The notes beneath the pieces are model-generated. The model did not search any database, was not told the DNA's origin, and saw only the letters and a list, made by a program, of their open reading frames with translations. DNA of 64,000 nt from an uncultured Kordiimonas sp. (GTDB taxonomy: Bacteria; Pseudomonadota; Alphaproteobacteria; Sphingomonadales; Kordiimonadaceae). Positions within the stretch are counted from its first letter, which is position 1. Every line of letters starts with the position of its first letter. The stretch is taken from the NCBI GenBank assembly GCA_947492375.1, contig CANLMI010000002.1:62001-126000 (forward strand), in the 5' to 3' direction. This document shows, piece after piece, positions 41,959 to 50,967 of this stretch. The translations under genes were made by a program, and so were the position numbers.

Positions 41959-43596
41959 ATGAAAATATATAGAAAATGGATTTCATTAATAGCGGTTACT
42001 TCGGCGTTATCATTAGCATCAATAGCACAGGACAAGGATGTTTTACCCGGTGATGAAGGTGCAGCCCGTATCGCACAATTAGGGCTAAAATTACCACAAG
42101 AAGCCTCCCCTCGTGAAAGCCGTATCAGCCAAGGGCCTTTCAATCGCCTTGTTATTCGAGGTGCAAATCTTGTTGATGGCACAGGGGCCCCGCCAATTGG
42201 CCCTGTTGATATCGTTGTAGAAGGCAATAAAATCACTTCCATATCAGTTGTCGGCAGCCCTGGTGTTCCCATCAATGAAAAGGCGCGCCCTGCCAAAGGC
42301 GACCATGAAATCGATGCCTCTGAGGCCTATATTCTGCCCGGATTTGTTGACGCGCACAGTCATATTGGTAATGCGCTTTGGGGCTTAACCGGCGACATGC
42401 CATCGATGGATTATATTTTCAAACTTTGGATGGCACACGGCATTACAACCAGTCGGGAAGTCGCCTGCGGTATGGGCGCAGACTACACCCTTCGGCAAAA
42501 ACGGCGCTCTGCCAACAATGAAATCACAGCGCCGCGCCTGATGGTTCATTGTGGTTTCCCAACAGATTTTGCAACAGCAAAAGAAGCACGCAGTTGGGTG
42601 AAAGGCCTAAAGAAACGCGGGGCTGACGGCATCAAATTTTTTGGTGGAAACCCAAAAATATTAGAGGCTGCCTTTGATGAAGCGAAAAAACAAGAGCTTC
42701 GAACTGCATTTCACCATGCCCAATTATCTGTTTCACGCGTAAATGTGCTTACATCAGCACGCTGGGGCCTGAATTCGATGGAGCATTGGTACGGCCTGCC
42801 GGAAGCTTTATTTGATGATCGTATCGTTCAAGATTACCCGCTCGACTATAATTACGCGAATGAACAAGACCGCTTTGGTGAAGCTGGCCGCTTGTGGCGT
42901 CAAGCAGCGAAACCCGGAAGCGATAAATGGAACGAAGTGATGGATGAGCTGTTAAGTCTTGATTTCACGCTTGATCCAACCTTCACGATATACGAAGCCA
43001 ACCGCGATGTCATGCGGGCGCGTAACGCAGATTGGCATGATGAATATACCCTACCGTCTGTATGGGAGTTTTTCCAACCAAACCGCATTCTTCATGGCTC
43101 TTACCATTTTGACTGGACGACAAAGGATGAAATCGATTGGAAAAACAATTTCCAGATGTGGATGCAATTTGTAAACGACTATAAAAACAGGGGAGGCCGC
43201 GTAACCGCAGGCTCTGACTCTGGTTTTATTTTTAAACTATTTGGCTTTGATTATATTCGGGAGCTTGAATTATTACAGGAAGCTGGCTTTCACCCACTTG
43301 AGGTTCTAAAATCAGCGACACTGAACGGCGCCGAACTAATTGGTCGCAACGATGAACTTGGTAGCATTGAAGTTGGTAAGCTTGCAGACATGGTTATTGT
43401 CTATGAAAACCCGGTCAACAACCTGAAGGTTTTGTATGGAACGGGCCACATGCGCCTCAATGATGAAACCAATGAAGTCGAGCGAGTTGGTGGCATCAAA
43501 TGGACGATCAAAGACGGTATTGTTTATGATGCAGAAGCCATGCGCGCCGATGTTCGTAAAATGGTAAGCGATGCGAAAAAAAAGATAAATAAATGA
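41959..43596 (+). CDS. Secreted amidohydrolase family protein
   Basis: 545 aa; signal peptide; GFVDAHSHIGNALW, HHAQLS, TAGSDSGFIFKLFG, LGSIEVGKLADMVI. Confidence 0.9.
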   Translation: MKIYRKWISLIAVTSALSLASIAQDKDVLPGDEGAARIAQLGLKLPQEASPRESRISQGPFNRLVIRGANLVDGTGAPPIGPVDIVVEGNKITSISVVGSPGVPINEKARPAKGDHEIDASEAYILPGFVDAHSHIGNALWGLTGDMPSMDYIFKLWMAHGITTSREVACGMGADYTLRQKRRSANNEITAPRLMVHCGFPTDFATAKEARSWVKGLKKRGADGIKFFGGNPKILEAAFDEAKKQELRTAFHHAQLSVSRVNVLTSARWGLNSMEHWYGLPEALFDDRIVQDYPLDYNYANEQDRFGEAGRLWRQAAKPGSDKWNEVMDELLSLDFTLDPTFTIYEANRDVMRARNADWHDEYTLPSVWEFFQPNRILHGSYHFDWTTKDEIDWKNNFQMWMQFVNDYKNRGGRVTAGSDSGFIFKLFGFDYIRELELLQEAGFHPLEVLKSATLNGAELIGRNDELGSIEVGKLADMVIVYENPVNNLKVLYGTGHMRLNDETNEVERVGGIKWTIKDGIVYDAEAMRADVRKMVSDAKKKINK

Positions 43597-43937
43597 TCGA
43601 TAAATTTACAGACTGGATTTCAATACGATCGACCAATTGGGAGAATATTGGAATACGTTACGAAACTTGGTGTGGAACAAATAATGATGAATGCCAAATA
43701 CCAGAGATGAATGGACGCTTTGTAACACTTGATCTTATTGGCAAAACATCTATCGGACGCATCCAAGTATATGAAAACGGGTTTGCAATTTGTGACTATG
43801 CGGGGCCTAATACTCTTAAAGATACTTTTCTGAAAGTAACAGGCATCCGCAAATATAAAACAAATTATTTCATTAAGTTGTCGAACCATGATGACCTAGA
43901 CACAAGATTCAAATCAGTTTTAAGTAGGTTTTACTAA
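43593..43937 (+). CDS. Hypothetical protein
   Basis: 114 aa ORF overlapping the amidohydrolase stop by 4 bp; no recognised domain. Confidence 0.55.
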   Translation: MIDKFTDWISIRSTNWENIGIRYETWCGTNNDECQIPEMNGRFVTLDLIGKTSIGRIQVYENGFAICDYAGPNTLKDTFLKVTGIRKYKTNYFIKLSNHDDLDTRFKSVLSRFY

Positions 43938-43940
43938 TAT

Positions 43941-44489
43941 ATGAAAACATACATAGCACTCTTTCGCGGTATTAACGTCGGCGGCAACAACGTGCTGCCG
44001 ATGAAAGAACTTGTGAGCATGATGGAAGCATTAGGCTGTGCTTCAGTTAAAACATATATTCAAAGCGGTAATGCTGTTTTCACCTATGACGGCGATATCA
44101 AAAACTTGAATGACCAGCTAACGAGTGAGATCGAGCAGCAAAAAAGTTTTCATCCCAACATTCATATTCTAACCAAAGATGAGTTTAAACGTATCGCGTT
44201 ACAAAACCCCTATGCTGAAATTGAGACGGACCCTAAAACTGTTCATGTCAACTTCCTTCTTACACCAGCCGTGGATGCAAATTTGGCTAAGATTGAAGAG
44301 TTACAGGCGGATACTGAACAGTTTAAATTAACCGATGATGCCTTTTTCCTTCATGCACCAGATGGCATAGGGCGCTCAAAGCTTGTGGCGAAACTGGAAA
44401 AACTTCTTGGTGTCCCAATAACCGGGCGTAATTTACGGACCGTCAACAAACTTTCAGAATTGCTGCATAAAATTGCTGAGGCCTCTTAG
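43941..44489 (+). CDS. DUF1697 domain-containing protein
   Basis: 182 aa; YIALFRGINVGGNNVLPMKELVSMMEALGCASVKTYIQSGNAVF. Confidence 0.95.
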   Translation: MKTYIALFRGINVGGNNVLPMKELVSMMEALGCASVKTYIQSGNAVFTYDGDIKNLNDQLTSEIEQQKSFHPNIHILTKDEFKRIALQNPYAEIETDPKTVHVNFLLTPAVDANLAKIEELQADTEQFKLTDDAFFLHAPDGIGRSKLVAKLEKLLGVPITGRNLRTVNKLSELLHKIAEAS

Positions 44490-44497
44490 TTGCGGAA

Positions 44498-45298
44498 ATG
44501 ATATACTTTTCAAACACATTGCTCTCTCTCATCCTTTCTTATCTGTTCCTAACAGGCAACATCGCTATGGCCGCTGACCATTCAGTTACACAATCAGCAG
44601 AGACTCATGCGACTAAGATAGGCAAAGACAAGGTCATCGTTGACGCAAGCCAACACCCGTTTTCCGCAATTGGCCGCTTAAACGGCGCTGGCATTGACCG
44701 CCGCAGCCATTGTACCGCAACTCTCATAACGCCAAACCATATCCTGACAGCTGCCCATTGCCTGTATTTTAACGCCCGAAAGCGCTGGTTCCTACCAAGC
44801 GAATTACATTTTTTAGCGGGCTATCAACGCGGTGATTTTATTGCACACGGCAGAATTAAAGCGATCCATGCCAAAGGGACCTATGCCCCTAATAAAAGGT
44901 TAGATACTAAAAACATCGAAGGTGACTGGGCAATTTTAACATTATCAACGTCAATTGATATTGCCCCTATTCCCTTACTTACCCTCAGTAAGACTGAAGC
45001 CAATAGTAAGTTTCAGCAAGTGGGATATCACAAGCAACGCCCGCATGTTCAAAGCCTTAACCCTGAGTGCAACATCACAGGGCGTTTTAAAAGCATTTTA
45101 CGGCATGACTGCATGCTTGCGCCCGGCGATTCCGGAAGCCCCATCCTTTATGAAAAAACAGGAAAATATTATGTTGCAGGCCTAAATAGTGCTGCCATTC
45201 AAAACCATAAAGCCAAAAGCTCAGGCCTTGCAATTGCAAGCGAGTTTTTGGCTCAACATATTGATAACATCAAAGCCGCTACAGATAACGCTCAATAA
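44498..45298 (+). CDS. Secreted trypsin-like serine protease
   Basis: 266 aa; [42 protein letters not shown] triad motifs; signal peptide. Confidence 0.9.
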   Translation: MIYFSNTLLSLILSYLFLTGNIAMAADHSVTQSAETHATKIGKDKVIVDASQHPFSAIGRLNGAGIDRRSHCTATLITPNHILTAAHCLYFNARKRWFLPSELHFLAGYQRGDFIAHGRIKAIHAKGTYAPNKRLDTKNIEGDWAILTLSTSIDIAPIPLLTLSKTEANSKFQQVGYHKQRPHVQSLNPECNITGRFKSILRHDCMLAPGDSGSPILYEKTGKYYVAGLNSAAIQNHKAKSSGLAIASEFLAQHIDNIKAATDNAQ

Positions 45299-45758
45299 TA
45301 CCGCGAATATTTGCCGGTGTATCATTGGGCGCGAAGCGTTTTACGACCTTACCGTCTTTATCAACAAGGAATTTTGTAAAGTTCCACTTAATGCCTTTAG
45401 TTCCCATCAAGCCGGGCTTTTCTTTCTTTAAATGCGAATAAAGCGGCGTTTCGTTCGTGCCGTTCACATCCACCTTTGCAAACATTGGAAAGCTGACACC
45501 GTAATTGATCTGGCAAAATTCACCAATTTCGTCATTACTGCCAGGGTCCTGCTTGCCAAACTGATTGCAAGGGAAGCCAAGGATTTCAAGACCCTTTTCT
45601 TTCAAGTCACCGTAAAGCTTCTCCAGCCCCTCAAACTGCGGTGTAAATCCGCATTTAGATGCAGTATTTACAATCAAGAGCACCTTGCCTTTATAGGCAT
45701 CCAGGCTTTCTTGTTTACCGTTCAGGCGCTCACATTCAAAATCGTAAACCGACGTCAT
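45279..45758 (-). CDS. Glutathione peroxidase family protein (Cys-type)
   Basis: [38 protein letters not shown]; start revised to MTSVYDFE. Confidence 0.94.
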   Translation of the reverse strand: MTSVYDFECERLNGKQESLDAYKGKVLLIVNTASKCGFTPQFEGLEKLYGDLKEKGLEILGFPCNQFGKQDPGSNDEIGEFCQINYGVSFPMFAKVDVNGTNETPLYSHLKKEKPGLMGTKGIKWNFTKFLVDKDGKVVKRFAPNDTPANIRGIIERYL

Positions 45759-45794
45759 TATTGTATCCACTCGATAGCTAATTAATATAAGTCA

Positions 45795-46172
45795 TTAATT
45801 AGCTATTTTAGCGTTTAATCGTTCAATAGCAAGCTCTACGCGCTTGATTTCCCGTATAATCGACTGCCGGTTCATTTCATTGAAATGCCACATCTTCAAC
45901 ATGCCCTGTCCAAGTGATGCAGCAAGCGCTATTGCCCCCCAAAACACCCTATCATCAGTTGATACCGCTATCCAAAATTCATAAATCGACCAGAACATGA
46001 ATATTGTAATAATAAAAGTTACAATATTGACCATTACCAACCAATATCGCATGCCCCCTTTATAACTATTTATCAACATACCGGGCAAACCTTCCTCACC
46101 GGCTACCATGGCATCAATTTCTTTTACTTCGCTTTCTAGTTCAGCTTTGATCCGTTCATCAATACTTGTCAT
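45795..46172 (-). CDS. Two-TM membrane protein (DUF6768-like), possible ECF sigma partner
   Basis: 125 aa; downstream of and co-oriented with an ECF sigma factor. Confidence 0.65.
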   Translation of the reverse strand: MTSIDERIKAELESEVKEIDAMVAGEEGLPGMLINSYKGGMRYWLVMVNIVTFIITIFMFWSIYEFWIAVSTDDRVFWGAIALAASLGQGMLKMWHFNEMNRQSIIREIKRVELAIERLNAKIAN

Positions 46173-46217
46173 ATACCGTCTCCTAAAGTGGGCTGTCGTG
46201 ACCCGGATGTATTGTTT

Positions 46218-46802
46218 TCATTGTGTTTCACTTTTTGTATAAGCTTTGCGAAGGCTCGCACGGGCGCGGTTAAGACGTGATTTCACTGTTCCCACAGGAA
46301 TTTTAATCACATCAGAAATTTCAGTAATACTCATGCCCTCAAGATAAAAAAGATACACCGCTTCGCGTTCATTAATTGGAAGCAAACTGATCAGTTTTCG
46401 CAAGTCGCCTCCATCTGTTTTATTATCCTCGCTTGTCGCGACCAGAGCATCTTCTACATCACCAAGGGCAACTGTCTCTTTACTTTTCCTTCTAACCAAA
46501 TCAATCACACGCCAGCGAACCGTTTTAAAGGCCCATGCCCGAAACCGCGTTGCATCTTCAAGGCGTATCAATGTTTTACTAATTGTAATCCATGCGTCCT
46601 GAACAGCGTCTTCTGCGATATGGTTTTCATTGGTTAATCGCCGTGCAAAGCCAACAAGCGAAGGAAGATAAGCTTTATAAAGGGTTTCAAAAGCCGCCAT
46701 GTCGCCGCCCTGCGCCCTCAACACCAAAATTTTTTCGGCAGATCTGATACTATCAGCTTGTATGCCTTTTGGCGCCTTTGCCATAAAACCTTTTCCTTTC
46801 AC
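46218..46802 (-). CDS. ECF RNA polymerase sigma factor
   Basis: 194 aa; sigma2 HIAEDAVQDAWITISK, sigma4 YLEGMSITEISDVIKIPVGTVKSRLNRARASLRKAY. Confidence 0.94.
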   Translation of the reverse strand: MKGKGFMAKAPKGIQADSIRSAEKILVLRAQGGDMAAFETLYKAYLPSLVGFARRLTNENHIAEDAVQDAWITISKTLIRLEDATRFRAWAFKTVRWRVIDLVRRKSKETVALGDVEDALVATSEDNKTDGGDLRKLISLLPINEREAVYLFYLEGMSITEISDVIKIPVGTVKSRLNRARASLRKAYTKSETQ

Positions 46803-46881
46803 TCATACTATAGACGCAGCAAAAGAGAAAAAGGTTCGGAAATTCCGACAGAAAAATTAACCCCTTGAAATAAAGGAGTTA

Positions 46882-47700
46882 TTATAAGGAAAGGGTGCCA
46901 CGCATCACTTCAACAGCCCGTCCTGTTATATCAAGTCTATCGCCTTTCACGTCTAATAATAAATCACCACCACGGGCTGATATTTGACGTGCTTTCAAAG
47001 TGTTCTTCCCTAACTTCTGCGCCCAAAACGGCGCCGACAAGGAATGTGCCGACCCTGTAACCGGGTCTTCGGCGATACCATGATTTGGAAAAAAGCAACG
47101 CGATACAAAATCAAGGTCACTATTATTCGCTGCGGCCGTACACACAAAACCATAAGGCGCATGGGCTTTCAGCGCCTCCATATTGGGTGCTAATTGCTCC
47201 AGCGTGCTTTGATCTGGATAGACTATCAATAAATCACGGTCTGCACCTTCATAAATGGCATCAGGCAAATATACTTGCTCTGGTTCAATACCAAGTGCGG
47301 CACCAAGGCCATTCGGTGTAACTATTGGCGCACATGAAATAGCTGGAAAGTCCATCGTGAAGCCACTGTTAGTGCGTGCGACAGTCAAAATGCCCGATAG
47401 TGTTTGAAAGCGAACAATATCAAGTTCGGGCATCAAATGCATAAAAACAACATAGGCGCTCGCAAGCGTCGCATGGCCACACAGCGTTACTTCACAGCCC
47501 GGCGTAAACCAACGCAGATGATAGTCTGCCTCATGCCCCTCAAGTTTAACTAGATACGCCGTTTCCGATAGATTATTTTCAATAGCAATATTTTGCAGTA
47601 GATCATCGTCAGGAAACTCACCCAATGGGCAAACAGCCGCTGGGTTTCCACCAAAGGCTTTATCGGTAAAGGCATCTATCTGATAAATCGGTATTTGCAT
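46882..47700 (-). CDS. PhzF family phenazine biosynthesis-like isomerase
   Basis: 272 aa; IYQIDAFTDKAFGGNPAAVCPL, LRWFTPGCEVTLCGHATLAS, DPVTGSAH. Confidence 0.95.
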   Translation of the reverse strand: MQIPIYQIDAFTDKAFGGNPAAVCPLGEFPDDDLLQNIAIENNLSETAYLVKLEGHEADYHLRWFTPGCEVTLCGHATLASAYVVFMHLMPELDIVRFQTLSGILTVARTNSGFTMDFPAISCAPIVTPNGLGAALGIEPEQVYLPDAIYEGADRDLLIVYPDQSTLEQLAPNMEALKAHAPYGFVCTAAANNSDLDFVSRCFFPNHGIAEDPVTGSAHSLSAPFWAQKLGKNTLKARQISARGGDLLLDVKGDRLDITGRAVEVMRGTLSL

Positions 47701-47743
47701 CGCTCAAACCTTATGACATTCTAAGCCTTCGATATAGGTGAAA

Positions 47744-48100
47744 TTATCCTTTAACCCATGCTTCGATATCTGCCTGGTCTTTAGCAGCAAAACCAAGGCG
47801 GTATTCATCACCCTTTTGCCAAACAGGCCGTTTCACCAGTGCGTCATTGGCAAGCAACAGGGCCTTTGCCTTGGCTTCATCAACACCTTGCGTTTCCTCA
47901 TCAGGTAATTTACGCCACGTTGTGCCACGACGGTTAAGCACAGCTTCCCAGCCAAGTGCATCAACAAAAGCATTTACCATATCGTCCGTCAGGCCGTCTT
48001 TCCTAAAATCATGGAAGCTATGCTCAACACCTTCTGCTTCCAGCCACTTACGGGCCTTTTTTACGGTGTCACAATTTTTAATACCGTGAATGATCAACAT
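47744..48100 (-). CDS. ArsC/Spx-family protein
   Basis: 118 aa; IHGIKNCDTVKKARKWLEAEGVEHSFHDFRKDGL. Confidence 0.9.
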   Translation of the reverse strand: MLIIHGIKNCDTVKKARKWLEAEGVEHSFHDFRKDGLTDDMVNAFVDALGWEAVLNRRGTTWRKLPDEETQGVDEAKAKALLLANDALVKRPVWQKGDEYRLGFAAKDQADIEAWVKG

Positions 48101-48170
48101 AATAAAACTCCTAAAATCAACTTGGTTTCTTTTTACATATGATCGGCTTGTGGGGAACCGTTAAAAATAA

Positions 48171-48198
48171 AAAAGCCCCACCAAAGGGTGAGGCTTTA
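48171..48198 (-). terminator. Terminator of the F0 ATP synthase operon
   Basis: AAAAGCCCCACC-aaag-GGTGAGGCTTT. Confidence 0.8.
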
Positions 48199-48221
48199 AA
48201 ATACATAAATTCAGAATACGT

Positions 48222-48722
48222 TTAGTGAAGTTTATCACCAACCTGATCAATCGCTTCGTTAATAATTGCGGAACCAGAACGGCCCTTTAATTTCTCACCA
48301 AGAACGCTTGTCGCCGCTGAAATTGCAGCATCAACTGCAACTTTCTGCACTTCCTTAACAGCAGAAGCTTCAGCTTGTGCAATCTTATCCTGAGCAACAC
48401 GCGCACGACGCGCCGTCATTTCCTTGATGTCGCTTTTCGCTTCATCAAGCATAATTTTTGCGTCTGCTTTTGCATGCTCGAGCATTTCTGCTGCTTCTTT
48501 TTCTGCATCACGTTGCTTGCGCTGATATTCACCCAGAAGGTTCTCAGCTTCTTCGCGAAGTGTTTTAGCTTCATCAATTTGCGTTTTGATTGCTTCTACA
48601 CGCTCATCAAGCATATCACCGATTTTCTTGTGAGCTTTCGTCGCGATAACACCGCCAACGAACACAACGAAAGAAGCACCTGCCCAGAAGCTAGTGTCAG
48701 CATACCATACGTCGCCAGCCAT
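48222..48722 (-). CDS. atpF: ATP synthase F0 subunit b
   Basis: MAGDVWYADTSFWAGASFVVFVG then a long coiled coil; in atp operon; start revised to 48722. Confidence 0.92.
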   Translation of the reverse strand: MAGDVWYADTSFWAGASFVVFVGGVIATKAHKKIGDMLDERVEAIKTQIDEAKTLREEAENLLGEYQRKQRDAEKEAAEMLEHAKADAKIMLDEAKSDIKEMTARRARVAQDKIAQAEASAVKEVQKVAVDAAISAATSVLGEKLKGRSGSAIINEAIDQVGDKLH

Positions 48723-48723
48723 C

Positions 48724-49287
48724 TTATGTTCCCTTCGCGTTATCAAGTGCTGTTGAAACAGCGTTTGTAACTGCCTTATCAGTAACTTTTACATCACCGG
48801 CAAGTTTAACAATCACATCTTTCGCAACATCAGCAGCAACATCTGCTATGCTTTCTAACGCTTCGTTTTTGGCAGCAACGATACGTGCTTCAGCAGCCTC
48901 TGCTTCACTGCCCAATTTTGCATCCAATTCAGATTGAGCTTTCGCGATTTCTGACTGAATATCGGCTTTGGTATCAGTGATAATTTGCTGGGCTTTCGCA
49001 CGGGCATCAGCAACAGCAGTTTCATAAGCTGTTTTCACAGCTTCTGCTTCGCTGCGCAAACGCTCAGCAGTATCAAGATTACCAGCGATATTTTCTTCGC
49101 GTTCCTGAAGGACATTACCAATCTTCGGTAATACCATTCTTGAAATAACCACATAAAGAACAACAAACGTCAATACAAGCCAAGCAACCTGGTTGGTGTA
49201 TGTTCCATCCTTGATCACATTAAGCTGCGGCAAACCGCCTTCTTGTTGTGGTACTTCTGTAATAGCCTGGGCCATCATATGCCTCAT
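48724..49287 (-). CDS. ATP synthase F0 subunit b'
   Basis: 187 aa; TM followed by RMVLPKIGNVLQEREENIAGNLDTAERLRSEAE. Confidence 0.92.
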   Translation of the reverse strand: MRHMMAQAITEVPQQEGGLPQLNVIKDGTYTNQVAWLVLTFVVLYVVISRMVLPKIGNVLQEREENIAGNLDTAERLRSEAEAVKTAYETAVADARAKAQQIITDTKADIQSEIAKAQSELDAKLGSEAEAAEARIVAAKNEALESIADVAADVAKDVIVKLAGDVKVTDKAVTNAVSTALDNAKGT

Positions 49288-49371
49288 TGCTTATAATCCA
49301 AAAGGGTAAGGCTCGCCTTACCCTGCCGTCTAGTCTCAAAGCCAATTCAAAGAACAGGCCTTAAAGTTTCC

Positions 49372-49596
49372 TTAGCCGTTGAGGATAAGGAAGGCAATTA
49401 CAAGCGCGAAAAGGCCTGTTGCTTCTGTCAGTGCGAAACCGATAAGCAAGTTAGTGAACTGCTTTGGTGCAGCTGATGGGTTGCGAAGCGCACCAGAAAG
49501 GTAGCTACCAAAGATATTACCAAGACCGATACCAATACCTGCAAGTGCAAGTGTAGCAAGGCCAGCGCCGATCATTTTTGCTGCTTCTACGTCCAT
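49372..49596 (-). CDS. atpE: ATP synthase F0 subunit c
   Basis: 74 aa; AKMIGAGLATLALAGIGIGLGNIFGSYLSGALRNPSA, ALTEATGLFALVIAFLIL. Confidence 0.97.
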   Translation of the reverse strand: MDVEAAKMIGAGLATLALAGIGIGLGNIFGSYLSGALRNPSAAPKQFTNLLIGFALTEATGLFALVIAFLILNG

Positions 49597-49664
49597 TTCA
49601 AATCCTTCTCTGTATAAGCAATAGTGATAGAATAAATAAGTTCAGTTTAGTCCCCGACTTTTAT

Positions 49665-50414
49665 CTAGTGAGCTGGATGCATCGCATCATTCAAATAGAT
49701 ACAAGTCAAAATCGTGAATACATATGCCTGCAAGCAAGCAACCAATATCTCTAATCCTGTTAGAAGCACATTCACAGTGAATGGTAATACTGCGCCTGCA
49801 GCCGCAAGGCCGCCGAGGCTCGCAATACCAATCACAAAGCCCGCAAAAACCTTAACCATAATGTGGCCTGCCAGCATGTTTGCAAACAAACGAACCGAGA
49901 GGCTGATTGGGCGTGTGCAGTAAGAGATTACTTCAATAATAAAGATAAGAGGTAACAACCAAAGCGGTACACCCGCTGGTGCAAACAGTTTCATATAGCC
50001 AATACCGTGCTTGGCAAAACCAATAAGTGTTACGCCCAAGAAAATAAAGCCTGCAATCGCAAAGTTAAAAGCGATGTGGCTTGTTGTTGTAAAGGCATAT
50101 GGGATCATACCTGCAAGGTTAAGACCCAAGATAAACATAAAGAGTGTAAAGATGAACGGGAAATAGGCTTTGCCTTCTTTTCCGACGTTATCGCGGATCA
50201 TACCGGCGATAAAATCATAAAAGATTTCAACCATCATCTGCCAGCGGCCAGGTACAACGGCGCTTTTGCGTGATCCACCAATAACAAACAATGTAACAAC
50301 GGCAACAACAGCAACCATCATCAACGAGCTATTCGTGAAGGAAACATCGATCCCGGCAATTTCAAAATGAGCAAGAGGTTTGATTTTGAACTGATCAATA
50401 GGACTTTGGGCCAC
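49665..50414 (-). CDS. atpB: ATP synthase F0 subunit a
   Basis: 249 aa; RPISLSVRLFANMLAGHIMVKVFAGF, LEILVACLQAYVFTILTCIYLNDA. Confidence 0.97.
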   Translation of the reverse strand: MAQSPIDQFKIKPLAHFEIAGIDVSFTNSSLMMVAVVAVVTLFVIGGSRKSAVVPGRWQMMVEIFYDFIAGMIRDNVGKEGKAYFPFIFTLFMFILGLNLAGMIPYAFTTTSHIAFNFAIAGFIFLGVTLIGFAKHGIGYMKLFAPAGVPLWLLPLIFIIEVISYCTRPISLSVRLFANMLAGHIMVKVFAGFVIGIASLGGLAAAGAVLPFTVNVLLTGLEILVACLQAYVFTILTCIYLNDAMHPAH

Positions 50415-50484
50415 GGCGTTTGTCTCTTTTCTAACGCCTTTGCTGATCTATTCAGCAAAGGTAATCAAAATTCTTATGCTTTAG

Positions 50485-50805
50485 CTATGTTTCTTCTTGT
50501 TGCGATTTGTTGGCGTCTCTAACAACATTTGTAATTCCAGCCGTAAAGCCAAGAATTAGAAATACAATCAAAAGCCACGGCTTTGATCCAAACACATCAT
50601 CAAGTGCCCATCCGATCAAACCGCCTATACCAGTACCAACGACAAGCTCTACACCCATCTTAAACGCTATGCCCATCGCCTCCGATCGTTGTTGCTTTTC
50701 AACATCAACATCTTCTTCTTGATGAACGCTTTTTCGCGCTTTTTTTAATCGCTCTTCAAGGTCATGCAAATCAGCGGGCTTTTTATTATCAGCCAATCTC
50801 TGCAT
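50485..50805 (-). CDS. AtpZ/AtpI-family ATP synthase accessory protein
   Basis: 106 aa; two TMs, GTGIGGLIGWALDDVFGSKPWLLIVFLILGFTAGITNVVRDA. Confidence 0.9.
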   Translation of the reverse strand: MQRLADNKKPADLHDLEERLKKARKSVHQEEDVDVEKQQRSEAMGIAFKMGVELVVGTGIGGLIGWALDDVFGSKPWLLIVFLILGFTAGITNVVRDANKSQQEET

Positions 50806-50967
50806 CCCTTTCCTAGCAACACTTGGTACTGCTTAAACAAACCGCTTTAACCTAAGTCAAAACGCTGCCAAATGCGGTTGCAACATAGTGATTGCCCCTG
50901 AATATGTCAAGAACCAATAAAACATATATAAGTCATTGTTTTAAAATGATTTTATATAAAATACATT

